Shown here in pieces: positions 14,141-17,789 of a stretch of 17,789 bases of DNA (the first letter of the stretch is position 1; every line of letters starts with the position of its first letter). The notes beneath the pieces are model-generated. The model searched no databases. It was not told the origin of the DNA and saw only the letters and a list, made by a program, of their open reading frames with translations. A program made the translations under genes and the position numbers. This stretch comes from Chloroflexota bacterium (lineage in GTDB: Bacteria > Chloroflexota > Dehalococcoidia > Tepidiformales > Tepidiformaceae), in NCBI GenBank assembly GCA_963169135.1, contig CAUJEQ010000101.1, forward strand, positions 1 to 17,789. The letters are read 5' to 3'.

Positions 14141-14217
14141 CTCGGTTGCGGCCGTCCGGAGTCTCGAACTGAACGCTCTCCCCTCTCCGCGGCGCGCGAG
14201 GGGCGCGGGGCGAAGGT

Positions 14218-15060
14218 CTAGCCTGTGGAGACCAGCGCGGCCCCGGCGAGCGCCAGCGCGGCCCCGCCCACGCGCGTGACGGTCAGCCGCTCGTTCGTGA
14301 ACACGCGGGCCAGCCCAACCGTGACAACCGGATACAGCGAGGCGAGCACGGACACGACCGCCAGGTTCCCGCGCGTACTCGCCAGCGCGAACGCCCCGTT
14401 TGCCGATAGTTCGATGACCCCGAGCGCCACCAGGCTCGGCAGCAGCCGTCCGGGGTTGCGGATGCCCCCCACGACCGCCGTCGAGCCGATCAGCATTGCC
14501 GCACCCAGGCGCGCTCCCAGGAGGACCACCAGTTCCGGCCGCCCCTCGCCGGTACCTTCGTTAATGAGTACGAAGAAGAACCCGAACCCCAGCGCGGCCG
14601 CCAGCCCCATCGCGATCGGCCCCAGGTGGTGGTTGCTCCGGAAGTTCACACCCTCGCCGGGGATCGAGACGACCACGACCCCTGCCAGCGCGAGCACGAT
14701 CCCGAGCCATGCCAGGCTGCCCGGCGCATCGCCCTGCACGACCGACGCGACCACCGGCACCACCGCCCCCAGTGCCGAGAGCGGCGCGACGACCGCGGCG
14801 TTCCCGGTCGCGAGCCCCCGATAGAGCACTGCGCCCCCGAACCCGGTGAAGAGCCCGGCCGCCAGCCCCCAGCCAAATGCCGCGCCGTCCCACCCCGGCC
14901 GCACGGCCACCACCAGCCCGAGCAGGATCAGCAGGCTGGTCGACTGCGCCCAGAATGCGACGGTAGTCGCCGGAAGTTTCCGCGCGTTCCACCCACCGAG
15001 GAAGTCGCCGCTCCCCCAGGCGAACGCCGCACCGAGGCCGAAGAGCACACCCGGTGACAT
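14218..15060 (-). CDS. EamA/DMT-superfamily transporter
   Basis: The gene codes for 280 residues with about ten hydrophobic helices in two repeated halves of five, the normal EamA (drug/metabolite transporter) design. The first half starts GVLFGLGAAFAWGSGDFLGG and ends with AWLGIVLALAGVVVVSIPGEG. The second starts GPIAMGLAAALGFGFFFVLINEG and ends with LTVTRVGGAALALAGAALVS. The repeat-end signature, the helix LA..GV or ALAGAAL preceded by a charged turn (FTNERLT), is typical. Such proteins export or exchange small metabolites across the inner membrane; the substrate cannot be predicted. The start ATG at 15060 lies 22 bases after the gyrA stop, without a strong ribosome site, so the gene is probably read through from gyrA. 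Confidence 0.9.
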   Translation of the reverse strand: MSPGVLFGLGAAFAWGSGDFLGGWNARKLPATTVAFWAQSTSLLILLGLVVAVRPGWDGAAFGWGLAAGLFTGFGGAVLYRGLATGNAAVVAPLSALGAVVPVVASVVQGDAPGSLAWLGIVLALAGVVVVSIPGEGVNFRSNHHLGPIAMGLAAALGFGFFFVLINEGTGEGRPELVVLLGARLGAAMLIGSTAVVGGIRNPGRLLPSLVALGVIELSANGAFALASTRGNLAVVSVLASLYPVVTVGLARVFTNERLTVTRVGGAALALAGAALVSTG

Positions 15061-15082
15061 CGCGGCTCAGCCCGCCGCCGGC

Positions 15083-17728
<2,646 letters not shown>

Positions 17729-17773
17729 GGGGCAGGCTCCGCGCGATGGTGGGCAGGGGAAATCGCTAGGCTA

Positions 17774-17779
17774 AGTATA
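17774..17779 (-). promoter_or_regulatory. gyrA: -10 element of the gyrA promoter
   Basis: On the minus strand the bases read TATACT, five of six to TATAAT. They stand 45 bases before the TTG start, which would give a 5' leader of about 40 bases. The -35 box would lie beyond the right edge of the window, so the promoter is only half visible. Confidence 0.55.
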
Positions 17780-17789
17780 CCGTTTCGGG

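Noticed and set aside
14180..14203. CCCCTC/GAGGGG inverted repeat between the convergent ends of the sigma fusion and the EamA gene, as a terminator
   Set aside because: It has a 6-bp stem with a 12-base loop and no T-run on either strand, too weak to call.

Overview
The window is GC-rich (roughly two thirds G+C by eye) bacterial DNA, densely packed with genes on both strands. Three things point to a Chloroflexota (Chloroflexi) chromosome, perhaps a Dehalococcoidia/Tepidiforma-like lineage: coenzyme F420 genes, a membrane protein with a long Thr/Pro stalk, and the style of the GyrA sequence. This is inferred from protein character; there is no rRNA or tRNA in the window to confirm it. I saw no insertion sequence, CRISPR array or phage gene.

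Layout. Bases 1-852 (minus) hold the N-terminal 284 residues of a glycosyltransferase-like protein that runs off the left edge. A 462-base gene-free stretch follows, with a strong hairpin and a tandem 11-base direct repeat. Next comes a small secreted protein (1315-1758, plus) that ends in a clear intrinsic terminator. From 5869 leftwards lies a minus-strand run: an O-antigen-ligase-type membrane protein, then fbiA/cofD, fbiD/cofC and a lipoprotein solute-binding protein. The last three overlap by 4 bases each, so they form a tight operon for the lactyl-phosphate (or equivalent) steps of F420 synthesis plus an unexpected binding protein. From 5941 rightwards is a surface-polysaccharide run: a Wzz-like chain-length/co-polymerase protein broken by an in-frame TAG, a GT4 glycosyltransferase and an ExoA-like GT2 glycosyltransferase.

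Two large regulators follow on the plus strand. The first (9257-12061) is a 934-residue protein with an OmpR-type winged helix, a STAND/NB-ARC ATPase and a helical-repeat C-terminus. The second (12227-14140) is the most unusual item here. It is one 637-residue chain joining an ECF sigma factor, a zinc-type anti-sigma domain (C198, H224, C228, C231), a single transmembrane helix, a Thr/Pro stalk and two extracytoplasmic Ig/BACON-like domains. Its 165-base leader carries three perfect inverted repeats.

The right end is housekeeping: gyrA (17728-15083, minus), with its -10 element visible at the edge, and an EamA/DMT-family transporter 22 bases behind it. As a whole the window looks like an exopolysaccharide/cell-surface locus with membrane-linked transcriptional control, placed next to F420 biosynthesis and gyrA.
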